Source of the DNA: Pseudoflavonifractor sp050943825
Lineage (GTDB): Bacteria > Bacillota > Clostridia > Oscillospirales > Oscillospiraceae
Direction of reading: 5' to 3'
Length of the DNA: 64,000 nucleotides
NCBI RefSeq assembly: GCF_050943825.1
Contig: NZ_JBMNPX010000012.1
Coordinates: 1-64,000, forward strand
Positions within the stretch are counted from its first letter, which is position 1. Every line of letters starts with the position of its first letter. A model generated the notes under the pieces. That model saw only the letters and a program-made list of their open reading frames with translations, was not told the origin of the DNA and searched no databases. The translations under genes were made by a program, and so were the position numbers. Below, piece after piece: positions 16,340 to 24,994 of the stretch.

Positions 16340-17212
16340 TCAGCGCTTGGAGCCCAGGAAGAAGAGGGCCAGCGTACCCGGGCCGGAGTGGGCGCCAATG
16401 ACCGGGCCTACGTAGTTGATGACGACCTCTTTCACGCCGAAGCGCTTCTTCACGTCGGCAGCCACCTTCTCCGCGTCGGCCAGGCAGTCGCCGTGGCTGA
16501 TGAACACCACCTGCTCGGCCGGGTCGGTGACGGTCTCCTCCATGTGGTCCACCACGGCGGTGAGGGAGGCACCTCTGCCTCTGGCCTTGCCCATGTTGAT
16601 GAGGTGGCCCTCGTCGTCCACGTGGAGCACGGGCTTAATGTGGAGCATGGAGCCCACCACGGCGGTGGCGGCGGAGATGCGGCCGCCACGCTTGAGGAAG
16701 TGGAGGTCGTCCACGGTGAACCAGTGGCACAGCTTCAGCTTGTTCTCCTCGGTCCAGTCCCGCACCTCCTCAATGGTGGCGCCGGCCTGCTGCTTCCTGG
16801 CGGCCAGGTACACCAGCAGGCCCTGGCCCATGGAGGCGCAGAGGGTGTCCACGGTGAAGATTTTCCGCTCAGGGAACTTGTCCTTCAGCTCGTTGACGGC
16901 GATGACGGAGGACTGGTAGGTGGCGGACAGGCCGGAGGAGAAGGCCAGCACCAGCACGTCCTTGCCGCTCTCCAGCAGGGGCTCCAGGGCGGAGGTATAG
17001 TCGGCCACGTTCACCGCGGCGGTGGTGGCCATCTCACCTGCGCGCAGCATGGCGTAAAAGTCCTTAGGGTCCATGTCCCGGTTGTCGGGGTAGTTGTGGT
17101 AGGTCTGTCCCTTCACGGTGAAGGACAGGGGCAGCACCTCAACCCCCAACTCCTTTACCATACCGTCGGTCAGGTCGGCGGAAGAGTCGGTGACAATCAC
17201 ATATTCGCTCAT
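16340..17212 (-). CDS. DegV family fatty-acid-binding protein
   Basis: DegV/FakB-type protein of 290 residues that binds a fatty acid for FakA-dependent phosphorylation. It starts MSEYVIVTDSSADLTD and contains FYAMLRAGEMATTAAVN, LAFSSGLSATYQSSV and VDTLCASMGQGLLVYLA, all signature segments. ATG 17212 is nine bases after AGGAGGT; an in-frame ATG further upstream is not needed. The ligand and the FakA partner are not visible in this window. Confidence 0.92.
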   Translation of the reverse strand: MSEYVIVTDSSADLTDGMVKELGVEVLPLSFTVKGQTYHNYPDNRDMDPKDFYAMLRAGEMATTAAVNVADYTSALEPLLESGKDVLVLAFSSGLSATYQSSVIAVNELKDKFPERKIFTVDTLCASMGQGLLVYLAARKQQAGATIEEVRDWTEENKLKLCHWFTVDDLHFLKRGGRISAATAVVGSMLHIKPVLHVDDEGHLINMGKARGRGASLTAVVDHMEETVTDPAEQVVFISHGDCLADAEKVAADVKKRFGVKEVVINYVGPVIGAHSGPGTLALFFLGSKR

Positions 17213-17261
17213 TGGTTGCATACCTCCTGTAATGATACAGGGCATATATTTCACCCTGTAT

Positions 17262-17816
17262 TTACTTTTTGCTCTTTTCCTTGCCCTTGACCTCCCGCTC
17301 GGCCTGGGGATACTTCATCTGGATGATGTCCAGCACCCGCTGGCAGGCCAGCTTGTCGGCGTAGCTCCGCAGGGCCAGGCCCAGGGCCAGGGCGGGCAGC
17401 CGGTCCTCGGTCAGGTTCTCGTCCAGGCTCTCCGCCGTCTCGGTGAGGGCCCGGTCCAGCTCCCGGCAGAAGTACTCGTAGAGGCCCTTGGTGTCCTTCT
17501 CGGGGAAGGCCACACCGGCGCCGATGAGACGGCTGGCGTCCCGCACCGAGAGCACCTGCTTCAGGGCACAGATGGCGGTCAGGTAGGCCAGGTGGGTCCG
17601 GTTGTACCGCTTGCCCTCCGCCCGGGGGAGCATGCCGTCCTTGATATAGTTGTTCACCATGGCGGAGGTCAGACTGTCCTCGTCGCCAAAGTGGATGAGC
17701 TGACGGGGCATATAGGAGATGATCTGGTCCATGTACAGACCGATATCGGGGAACGCGTCCCACTCCTGGGGCCGCTCCTCTGCCAGGCGCCGCTTCAGTT
17801 CTTCTATCTCTTCCAT
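17262..17816 (-). CDS. DUF1836 domain-containing protein (MerR-like helix-turn-helix)
   Basis: A 184-residue cytoplasmic protein of the DUF1836 (YkrK-like) family. The core LTSAMVNNYIKDGMLPRAEGKRYNRTHLAYLTAI resembles a MerR-type winged helix, suggesting DNA binding. It lies 49 bases upstream of the degV start in the same direction and may be co-transcribed. The C-terminus is lysine-rich. The role is not established for the family. Confidence 0.75.
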   Translation of the reverse strand: MEEIEELKRRLAEERPQEWDAFPDIGLYMDQIISYMPRQLIHFGDEDSLTSAMVNNYIKDGMLPRAEGKRYNRTHLAYLTAICALKQVLSVRDASRLIGAGVAFPEKDTKGLYEYFCRELDRALTETAESLDENLTEDRLPALALGLALRSYADKLACQRVLDIIQMKYPQAEREVKGKEKSKK

Positions 17817-18004
17817 GTGCGGTCCTCCCCTGTTTGTTGGTCGTTTTAAAAACGATATAACAGCATATTGAAACCAAGGTTACGTGGATTCTTCGTCATT
17901 GTATCACATACCTTCTGTCAAAGTAAAGGGCAAAAGTGTCTGAAAATCCCGCTTTTCGGTCGCATAACACAATTATGTCTGTTTTGTTGTCCGTGCCGCC
18001 GGTC

Positions 18005-18033
18005 TTGTGGACACCCACGCTCCGTGATATAAT
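18005..18033 (+). promoter_or_regulatory. sigma-A-like promoter
   Basis: TTGTGG (18005-18010) and TATAAT (18028-18033) with a 17-base spacer, upstream of the 90-residue gene. Confidence 0.7.
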
Positions 18034-18094
18034 TTTTGCAGTATATCCTGCTGCATAGGCCAATCCATTTGTCTGTCGTCGGGAGGGATATGTC

Positions 18095-18367
18095 ATGTTA
18101 TTGGAACTGTTCGGCTGGTCGGAGCTGACCAGCACCTACTCCTCCGAGGAGCAGGCCCGTGTCCGCAGCGCCCTGTCAGGTCAGGGCATCCGCTACAAGC
18201 TCAAAACTGTCAACCGCTCCAGCCCCAGCGCCATCTCCCCCAGCCGCCGGGCCTATACCGGCACCTATGGCGAAAATCAGTCCCTGTCCTATGAGTATAT
18301 GTTCTATGTAAAGAGGGGCGACCTGGACGCCGCCCGGGGTGTCTTGGGTCTCAGCAGCAGCCTGTAA
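18095..18367 (+). CDS. small protein of unknown function (90 residues)
   Basis: A 90-residue soluble protein, MLLELFGWSELTSTYSSEEQ...EYMFYVKRGDLDAARGVLGL. The layout (a residue-resetting loop then FYVKRGDLDAAR) is reminiscent of the small DUF2007-type 'prevent-host/signal-transducing' fold, but I cannot assign it. It has its own promoter at 18005-18033, ribosome binding site GGGAGGG about 10 bases before ATG 18095, and a strong terminator-like stem at 18408-18453. Confidence 0.65.
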   Translation: MLLELFGWSELTSTYSSEEQARVRSALSGQGIRYKLKTVNRSSPSAISPSRRAYTGTYGENQSLSYEYMFYVKRGDLDAARGVLGLSSSL

Positions 18368-18407
18368 TGTACCTGCTGAACCCGCCACAGATATATACCG
18401 CCTGAAT

Positions 18408-18453
18408 ATACCGCCGCCGGAGACACTTTGCCCACTGTCTCCGGCGGCGGTAT
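18408..18453 (+). terminator. strong hairpin after the 90-residue gene
   Basis: Perfect 18-bp stem, arms 18408-18425 and 18436-18453, loop of ten bases. The T run after it is weak (TATTG), so termination may depend on stem strength. Confidence 0.65.
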
Positions 18454-18489
18454 TGCGTTCATTGTTTATATATTTGTTAAAATAATAAC

Positions 18490-18517
18490 TTGTATTTATT
18501 CCGGCCGGCGCTATAAT
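18490..18517 (+). promoter_or_regulatory. promoter of the first flavin reductase gene
   Basis: TTGTAT (18490-18495) and TATAAT (18512-18517) with a 16-base spacer, in an AT-rich stretch. Confidence 0.65.
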
Positions 18518-18584
18518 AGTTTATTGTCGGAAGTGCTCAATTCCGATTAAATCTCATGAGGACCCACATGAAGGAGGAACGAAC

Positions 18585-20405
18585 GTGAAACGGAAGAATT
18601 TCAAGCATGCTCTCTGCGCTCTCACCAGCCTGGGCCTGTGTCTCTCCCTGTTGGGCTGCTCCCCCCAGCAGGCGGCCACATCCCCTACCCCCAGCCCCTC
18701 CCCCTCCCAGTCCCAGCAGGTGGAGGAGAATGTCCCTTCCCTCTCCCAGCCTCTTACCCCCGGTGATTATGAGGTGTCCATCTACGGCCACAACGGCGTC
18801 ATCGTAATGGATGTGTCCTTCAGCGAGCAGCGGATTGAGGATATTCAGGTCCGCGAGCACACCGAAACCGCAGGCATTGGCGACACCGCCTTTGACTCTG
18901 TGATCCCCGCCATTCTGGACGGCCAGACCCTGGATGTGGACACCGTAACCGGTGCCACCATCACCAGCACGGCGATCATCTCCGGCGTGACGGAGGCCAT
19001 CACCATGGCCGGCGGCAACCCGGACGATTTTATGCGCGCTGTAGAGGATAATACGCCCGGCGAGACCATCGAGAAGACGGCTGATGTGGTGGTCATCGGC
19101 TCCGGCGCAGCCGGCATGGCCGCCGCCCTGGAGGCCCGCCGCGCAGGCGCTTCCGTTGTCGTGCTGGAGAAGCTCCCCCATGTGGGCGGAAACACCTATA
19201 TCTGCGGCGGCATCATCTACGGCACCGGCAGCCAGATCCAGGCTGAAAACGGCCTCTCCGATGACAGCCCCGAGGCCCTTGCCGAGTACTGGATGACCCG
19301 GGCGGAGGGCAACGCGGACGCCGACCTGCTGAAGATGGTGGCCGAGCACTCCGGCGAGACCATCGACTGGCTGGTGGAGAACGGCGTGGAGTTCAACCCC
19401 ACCCTCTCCTCCCCCGGAACCGCCGGTGTTCTCCGCGGAATCAAGACCGATAACGGCGGCGTCGGCCTCATTGTCCCCATTGCCAACACCGCACAGGAGG
19501 AGGGCGTGGAGATTCTGTTCAACACCACCGCTCAGGAGCTGGTGGTGGAGGACGGCACCGTGTGCGGCGTGACCGCCACCTCCGGCAAGGATACGCTTCA
19601 CATCTCCGCCAAGGCGGTTGTTCTGGCAACCGGCGGCTTTGACGCCTCTTATGAAATGGCCCAGAAGTACTCTCCCGAGCTGGCCAGCCCCATCTCCTAC
19701 TCCTCCCCCGGCAACGTGGGCGACGGCATTGTGATGGCCGAGGCCGTGGGCGCCGATACCGTCTTTAAGGGCGGCGTCATCGGCTTCCGCGCTGTTCCCG
19801 GCGTCACCTACCGCGATCCCATCAATGGCCTGCGGACGGCCAACTGCCTCAGCGTCACGGCTGAGGGCGAGCGCTACACCAACGAGACCATCGACTACCC
19901 CATCTTCTATCAGAACATGAAGAATACCGGCTCGGATATGTTCTACAACGTTATGGACTCCACCACCCCCAACGAGGTGCTGGACAGCGCTGTGGAGGCC
20001 GGCGTGGCCTTTAAGGCCGACACCATCGAGGAGCTGGCCGCTGCCGCGGGCATTCCTGTGGATACGCTGACCGCCACCGTCAACCGCTACAACGAGCTCT
20101 GCGCCAGCGGCAACGATGACGATTTCGGCAAGGCCGCTGAGAAGATGATCCCCCTCACCACCGCTCCCTACTACGCTGTGAAGGTCGTCCCCGCCACCAT
20201 CGGCAGCATGGGCGGCGTCAAAATCGATCTGGACACCCATGTCTTGAACCAGGACGGCGCCGCCATTCCCGGCCTGTATGCCGCCGGCGCGGTTGCCAAC
20301 GGCGATTTCTTCTATCAGACCTATCCCGCCAGCGGCACCTCCATTCAGTTCTGCTTCACCACCGGCCGGATTGCAGGCCAGCAGGCTGCCGCCTTCCAGC
20401 CCTGA
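18585..20405 (+). CDS. extracytoplasmic flavinylated FAD-dependent reductase (lipoprotein, FMN-bind + FAD domain)
   Basis: Predicted lipoprotein (lipobox LLGC, Cys25), Pro/Ser linker, then an FMN_bind domain (about 60-145). Its DTVTGATITS motif marks covalent FMN attachment by ApbE on Thr125. A fumarate-reductase/Fcc3-type FAD domain follows (ADVVVIGSGAAGMAAALEARRAGASVVVLEK from about 166) and ends GLYAAGAVANGDFFYQTYPASGTSIQFCFTTGRIAG. Such proteins pass electrons from the membrane to an external acceptor. The positions that hold the substrate-binding His and Arg in fumarate reductases read IGSMGG and YPASGTS here, so the acceptor is probably not fumarate. No apbE gene is visible nearby. Confidence 0.85.
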   Translation: MKRKNFKHALCALTSLGLCLSLLGCSPQQAATSPTPSPSPSQSQQVEENVPSLSQPLTPGDYEVSIYGHNGVIVMDVSFSEQRIEDIQVREHTETAGIGDTAFDSVIPAILDGQTLDVDTVTGATITSTAIISGVTEAITMAGGNPDDFMRAVEDNTPGETIEKTADVVVIGSGAAGMAAALEARRAGASVVVLEKLPHVGGNTYICGGIIYGTGSQIQAENGLSDDSPEALAEYWMTRAEGNADADLLKMVAEHSGETIDWLVENGVEFNPTLSSPGTAGVLRGIKTDNGGVGLIVPIANTAQEEGVEILFNTTAQELVVEDGTVCGVTATSGKDTLHISAKAVVLATGGFDASYEMAQKYSPELASPISYSSPGNVGDGIVMAEAVGADTVFKGGVIGFRAVPGVTYRDPINGLRTANCLSVTAEGERYTNETIDYPIFYQNMKNTGSDMFYNVMDSTTPNEVLDSAVEAGVAFKADTIEELAAAAGIPVDTLTATVNRYNELCASGNDDDFGKAAEKMIPLTTAPYYAVKVVPATIGSMGGVKIDLDTHVLNQDGAAIPGLYAAGAVANGDFFYQTYPASGTSIQFCFTTGRIAGQQAAAFQP

Positions 20406-20443
20406 GCGGAACAAAGGCTTTCTCAACATCTATCCAACGCAGC

Positions 20444-20478
20444 AAAACCGCCTCCCCACACAGGGGAGGCGGTTTTTT
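20444..20478. terminator. bidirectional intrinsic terminator
   Basis: AAAACCGCCTCCCC 20444-20457 pairs with 20463-20476, followed by six T on the plus strand and an A run on the other side. It serves the two convergent reductase genes. Confidence 0.9.
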
Positions 20479-20511
20479 GTGCTGTTTGATTTTCCCTGGC
20501 TGTTTTCCGAC

Positions 20512-22323
20512 TCAGTCCGCCAGAGCGGCAGCGTTGGCGCCGGCGATGCGGCCCATCACGTAGCAGTTGAGGACCGAGGAGCCGGACATGTAAGCGGTGT
20601 CATACAGGGCGCCGTTGGAGATGGCGCCGGCGGCGTACAGATTGGGGATGGCAGTGCCGTCGGCCTTCAGGACCTGGGCCTCAGTGTCAGTGACAATGCC
20701 GCCCATGGAGTCCATGTTCTGGGGGGTCTTCTGCACGGCGTAGAAGGGGCCCTGCTCCAGCTTGCTCATGTAGTCGATGCGGGCGCCCATGGAGTCCTCA
20801 CCGGCGTCGATACCGGCGTTCCAGTCCTCCACCCACTTGGTGAACTCAGCCACGTCAAAACCGGCGTTCTCGGCCAGCTCCTCAATGGTCTCGCCCTTCA
20901 CCAGGTACTTGCTGCCCTCATTCTCCTGGAGAATGGCGGCCTCATCCGGGTTGGAGCTGTCATAGATGGAGTAGTAGGGGCCGGCGTCCCGGGTGATCAT
21001 CATGGTATAGGCGGTGGGGTGGCAGAACTCGTTCATGAAGCGGATACCGTCCTTGTCCACCATCATGTTGATGAGCCAGGGGCCGCCCAGGCTGTTGAGG
21101 GTGTTGTTGGGGTCGGTGTCCACGGCGTAGGACATGCCCATGAGCCACTGGTTCTCATAGAGGGCGGCGCCCACATCCTCAGCCATGATGAGGCCGTCGC
21201 CGGTGTTGCCGGGGGAGGCCACATGGATGGTGTTCAGGTTCTCGGGGCACAGCCGCTCCACCAGCTCGTCGTTCCAGGAGTAGCCACCGGTGGCCAGAAT
21301 GACCGCGTCGGCGGTGATGTTGTAGCTCTGGCCGTCGTGCTCCACGGCAGCGCCGGTGACCGCGCCGCTCTCATCGGTGAGCAGGGCGGTAGCCCGGGTC
21401 TCCAGCAGGATCTCGGCACCCAGCTCCTGGGCAATCTCGGTCATCTTGCCGGTCTGGCCGTTCTCCAGGTTGGAGGGGTAGTGGAACCGGTCCACGCCCT
21501 CAATGAGGCCGAAGCTGGTGGGGGTACCGAACTCATAGCCGTAGCTCATGAGCCAGTCGATGAGGTCGGCGCCCTGCTGGGCCAGGAACAGGCAGCGCTC
21601 CTCGTCGGGATTCTCCATGCCCTCCCGGTGGGTGAGGGACTGGTAGTACATCCACTGCTCCACATAGGCCTCGGGGCTGTCCTCAATGCCCGCCTCCTTC
21701 TGAAGCACGGAGCCGGGGGCGGCGATGCCGCCGCCGGACAGGGCGGAGGTGCCGCCGGTGGCGGAGAGCTTCTCAATCACCAGCACCTCAGCGCCGGCCT
21801 CCCGGGCGCTGACGGCGGCAGCCAGACCGGCCAGGCCCGCGCCCACCACCAGGACCTGGGTGTCCCGGTCCTCCAGGGCGGCGGTCTCGCCGCCGGTGGG
21901 CTGGACGGCCTTCAGGGCCTCCACGTCGCCGCCCGCCTGCTCAATGGCAGCAGCAGCGGCGTCCAGAATGGCCTGGGAGGTGATGGTGGCGCCGGTGACG
22001 GTGTCCACGCTCAGGCTCTGGTACTCCACAATTTCCTCGGGAATCTTCTCAATGGCCGGGTCAGCCACACCGGCGGTCTCCTGGTGCTCGGTGACGGTGA
22101 CAGCGGTGATGGCGTCGGCGGAGCAGGTAACCTCCACGGTCACGTCGCCGTTGCGGCCGGCGGCGGTACCGGTGTAGGTGCCGGGGGTATAGAGGCCGGC
22201 TTCGGCGCTCTGGGAAGGGCTGGGCGCCGGAGACTCGCTCTCTTCAGGGGTTTGCCCGCAGGCGGCCAGGGAGACTACCATGGCGCATGCCAGCAGGGTG
22301 CTGAGCAGTTTTTTGTGTTTCAT
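20512..22323 (-). CDS. second extracytoplasmic flavinylated FAD-dependent reductase (lipoprotein)
   Basis: Paralogue of the convergent neighbour with the same architecture: lipobox LAAC (Cys22), Ser/Pro linker, FMN_bind domain with DTVTGATITS (Thr113), then a flavocytochrome-c-type FAD domain (VLVVGAGLAGLAAAVSAREAGAEVLVIEK). The C-terminus is NMDSMGGIVTDTEAQVL...TAYMSGSSVLNCYVMGRIAGANAAALAD. The fumarate-type Arg is again replaced (YMSGSSV), and the pattern differs from the neighbour, so the two probably use different acceptors. The LysR gene 128 bases upstream on the same strand may control it. Confidence 0.85.
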   Translation of the reverse strand: MKHKKLLSTLLACAMVVSLAACGQTPEESESPAPSPSQSAEAGLYTPGTYTGTAAGRNGDVTVEVTCSADAITAVTVTEHQETAGVADPAIEKIPEEIVEYQSLSVDTVTGATITSQAILDAAAAAIEQAGGDVEALKAVQPTGGETAALEDRDTQVLVVGAGLAGLAAAVSAREAGAEVLVIEKLSATGGTSALSGGGIAAPGSVLQKEAGIEDSPEAYVEQWMYYQSLTHREGMENPDEERCLFLAQQGADLIDWLMSYGYEFGTPTSFGLIEGVDRFHYPSNLENGQTGKMTEIAQELGAEILLETRATALLTDESGAVTGAAVEHDGQSYNITADAVILATGGYSWNDELVERLCPENLNTIHVASPGNTGDGLIMAEDVGAALYENQWLMGMSYAVDTDPNNTLNSLGGPWLINMMVDKDGIRFMNEFCHPTAYTMMITRDAGPYYSIYDSSNPDEAAILQENEGSKYLVKGETIEELAENAGFDVAEFTKWVEDWNAGIDAGEDSMGARIDYMSKLEQGPFYAVQKTPQNMDSMGGIVTDTEAQVLKADGTAIPNLYAAGAISNGALYDTAYMSGSSVLNCYVMGRIAGANAAALAD

Positions 22324-22415
22324 CGCGGGGTCCTCCTTTTCCTTTTATCGTTAAGAATATAACACTTCTTATCCGACAAAATCCAACACAAAAAACTGCT
22401 CTGACCATAAGAAAA

Positions 22416-22447
22416 ACTTCTGGACAGAGTGTCCCCTGTCCAGAAGT
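22416..22447 (-). terminator. intrinsic terminator of lysR-type gene
   Basis: ACTTCTGGACA 22416-22426 pairs with TGTCCAGAAGT 22437-22447. On the minus strand it is followed by a T run (22412-22416). Confidence 0.75.
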
Positions 22448-22450
22448 CTC

Positions 22451-23320
22451 TCAGTCCTCTGTTTTGGGAATCAGGGCCAGGAATTTTCGGATTTCCGGCG
22501 TCTCCTCCCGGTAAAACAGGTCGATTTCGTGCCACAGCTCCGCGCCCCGGAAGGGAATCAGGGCAATCTGTCCGCTGCGGACCTCGGGCACGTCGGGGAG
22601 CAGGGTGATTCCCTGGCCCAGCTCCACCTGGAAAATCTGACTTTCGATGTTGTCCGCCTCCCGGAGCTGGTCGGGCCGGAAGCCCAGCCGGAGCAGCAGC
22701 TCCCTCACATGGTCGTGGCCCCGGGCGGCAGCGGCCCGGCTGAGGATAACCGCCTGCTCCCCTGCCAGATCTTCCACACTCAGGCTGCTCCGCTGGGCCA
22801 GGGGGCTGCGGGCACTCACCGCCACCCGGATCGGGTTGCGCACCAGCACCGCCCGGCCGACCTTCTCCCCCTCAAACTCGTCGGCCGCCGCGGCCACCAG
22901 GTCGCACCGTCCGGCCATCAGGTTCCGGCAGGCCCCCGCCTGGGTCTCATACCGCAGCCGCACCGGCACGGAGGGACAGCGGCTGCTGAACCGGGGCACC
23001 ATGTCAGCCAGGATGGTCTTTTCCACCGGACCTGCGTACTCCACCCGAAGGCCAGCCCGGTCGGCGTACCGTCCCACCCGGTCCAGCAGCAGCTGGTACC
23101 GCTCCAGCAGGGCCTGGGCCTCCTCCTCCAGGCAGCGGCCCGCCTCGGTCAGTTTTACCCGCCCCTTTTCCCGGTGGAACAGGGTCACCCCCAGCTCCCG
23201 CTCCAGCGCGGCAATCTGCTGGCTGACTGCGGTCTGAGAGATATAGTGCTCCTCTGCGGCGGCGGTAAAGCTCCCCTTCCGGGCCGCCGAGAGAAAATAC
23301 TCCAGCTTGCTCAGGTTCAT
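22451..23320 (-). CDS. LysR family transcriptional regulator
   Basis: A 289-residue LysR-type regulator. The N-terminal helix-turn-helix MNLSKLEYFLSAARKGSFTAAAEEHYISQTAVSQQIAALERELGVTLFHREKG is intact, followed by the effector-binding domain (LRVEYAGPVEKTILADMVPRFSSRCPSV...). It is divergent from the APC permease gene across a 275-base region, and upstream of the second flavin reductase. The usual LysR pattern would be control of the divergent operon with a metabolite of the pathway as ligand; that ligand is unknown. Confidence 0.92.
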   Translation of the reverse strand: MNLSKLEYFLSAARKGSFTAAAEEHYISQTAVSQQIAALERELGVTLFHREKGRVKLTEAGRCLEEEAQALLERYQLLLDRVGRYADRAGLRVEYAGPVEKTILADMVPRFSSRCPSVPVRLRYETQAGACRNLMAGRCDLVAAAADEFEGEKVGRAVLVRNPIRVAVSARSPLAQRSSLSVEDLAGEQAVILSRAAAARGHDHVRELLLRLGFRPDQLREADNIESQIFQVELGQGITLLPDVPEVRSGQIALIPFRGAELWHEIDLFYREETPEIRKFLALIPKTED

Positions 23321-23474
23321 CCGGCTCTCCCTCCCGTGTTCCTCTTTTTTCTATTTATTATATGTTTTTCTGCCGGAAAATGAAATACCTCCGCGTCTTT
23401 CCCCTGTTAATTGATATATTTTGCAAAATTGCCGCGTCGTTTTTGTCTATTACTCCAAAATAGAAAAAAGCATC

Positions 23475-23519
23475 TTGCATTTTCCTATTCAGAATGCTAT
23501 ATTCACGTTGCATAGCAAC
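23475..23519 (+). promoter_or_regulatory. promoter of permease operon with palindromic site
   Basis: TTGCAT (23475-23480) and TATATT (23498-23503), 17-base spacer. A palindrome GTTGCATAGCAAC (23507-23519) lies at the predicted transcription start. Downstream there is a direct repeat GGCTATCAG at 23522-23530 and 23546-23554. These are candidate sites for the LysR or GntR regulators. Confidence 0.6.
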
Positions 23520-23595
23520 CTGGCTATCAGGTATCCAAGAAGCTGGGCTATCAGTGCACGGGTGGCCTGCTCATAAATGATGGGAGGTAACAAAA

Positions 23596-24954
23596 GTGGC
23601 GCAAGAAAATATTGTGAAGCAAACTCTGAAAACCCGCGGCACCCTCGGTAAAAGCGAGCTTCTTGCCCTTGGTGTGGGGCAGGTTATCGGCGCGGGCGTC
23701 ATCACCCTGGTGGGACAGGCGGTGGGCCTGACGGGTCGCTCCGCCTGGCTGGCCTACGCGATCGCTGTGGTCATTGGCTTCATCATGGTAATTCCCTATG
23801 TATTCCTGTCCAGTGCCATCATCGTCAAGGGCGGCTCCTACTCGGTCATCAAGGCCATGAGCGGTGAGCGGCTGGCGGGCATGTACGTGGTATCCTACAT
23901 CACCCAATGCCTCAGTCTCTCCCTGATGGGCACCTCTCTGGGCATCTACCTCCAGTCCCTCTGGCCGGTGCTGGAGCCCCGGGTGGTTGCGGTGGTCTTC
24001 CTGCTCCTCTTCTACGGCATCAACCTGCTGGGCATCAGCAGTATGGCCAAGGTCCAGCGGGCCATGTCCGCCATCCTGGTGCTCTGTCTGCTGATGTTTA
24101 TTGTGGCCGGCCTCTTCAAGCTGGACTCCGCCGCGGTCAACTTTGCCCACAGTGAGTTCTTTACCGGCGGTACCGAGGGCTTTGTCAACGCCATTTTCCT
24201 GTATGTCTACTCGGTCACCGGCTACTGGATGAACATCAACTACGCCTCTGACGCCAAAAACCCCAAGAAGGATGTGCCCTGGTCCATCATCATGGTGGTG
24301 CCCATCATCATGATCATCTATGTGGGCGTGGCCCTGGTAGGCGGCGGCGTGCTGCCCCTGGAGCAGGTTATCAACCAGCCCCTCACCAATGTGGCAAACA
24401 TCATTCTCCCCAAGGCCCTGTTTGTGGTATTCATGCTGGGCGGTCCCATTATGGCCCTGCTGACCACCATCAACAGCTGCTACGCCGGTTTTGCCGCTCC
24501 CCACATCCAGGCCGCCAAGGACGGCTGGTACCCCGACTTTGTGGCAAAGACCAACAAGCACGGCGCCCCCTATGTGGTGCTGACCGTGATCATGCTGGTC
24601 AGCCTGCTGCCTGTGCTGCTGAACTTTGATATCAACACCATCACCAAGAACTGCACGCTGGTTCAGACCGTCACCATGGCCATGAGCGCATTTGTGGTCT
24701 GGAATCTGCCCAAGCGCTTCCCCGAGCAGTGGGCCAAGGCCCCCTACCATGTGCCCAACGGCGTGTTCTACGCCATTATGGTCCTGAGCATCCTCACCTA
24801 TATTGCCGTGTTCCTGGCCTCTGCCGCCACGCTCAATGCCACCATTGTAATTGTCAGTGTTTCCGTCCTGGTCATCTGCTCGGTATATGCCAACATCCGC
24901 TATAAGATGGGAAAGACCAAGGTCACCGTCAGCTACTGGGTGGACGTGGAATAA
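23596..24954 (+). CDS. APC-superfamily amino acid / organic acid permease
   Basis: Integral membrane transporter of 452 residues with about 12 helices. The N-terminal KSELLALGVGQVIGAGVITLVGQAVGLTGRSAWLAYAIAV is the APC helix-1 pattern (unwound GxG). The GTG start at 23596 follows GGGAGGT. It is followed 40 bases later by an enolase-superfamily dehydratase, so it probably imports the substrate of that enzyme or an amino acid linked to it. Substrate not determinable from sequence. Confidence 0.85.
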   Translation: MAQENIVKQTLKTRGTLGKSELLALGVGQVIGAGVITLVGQAVGLTGRSAWLAYAIAVVIGFIMVIPYVFLSSAIIVKGGSYSVIKAMSGERLAGMYVVSYITQCLSLSLMGTSLGIYLQSLWPVLEPRVVAVVFLLLFYGINLLGISSMAKVQRAMSAILVLCLLMFIVAGLFKLDSAAVNFAHSEFFTGGTEGFVNAIFLYVYSVTGYWMNINYASDAKNPKKDVPWSIIMVVPIIMIIYVGVALVGGGVLPLEQVINQPLTNVANIILPKALFVVFMLGGPIMALLTTINSCYAGFAAPHIQAAKDGWYPDFVAKTNKHGAPYVVLTVIMLVSLLPVLLNFDINTITKNCTLVQTVTMAMSAFVVWNLPKRFPEQWAKAPYHVPNGVFYAIMVLSILTYIAVFLASAATLNATIVIVSVSVLVICSVYANIRYKMGKTKVTVSYWVDVE

Positions 24955-24994
24955 CCCGCTGTCTCTCTAATTAAATTGAAAAGGAGTCTTTGCA

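Noticed and set aside
17890..17935. TTGACA ... TACAAT upstream of the DUF1836 gene
   Set aside because: The spacer is only 12 bases, so it was not listed as a promoter.
18537..20429. 630-codon minus-strand open frame opposite the first flavin reductase
   Set aside because: Shadow of the well-supported plus-strand gene.
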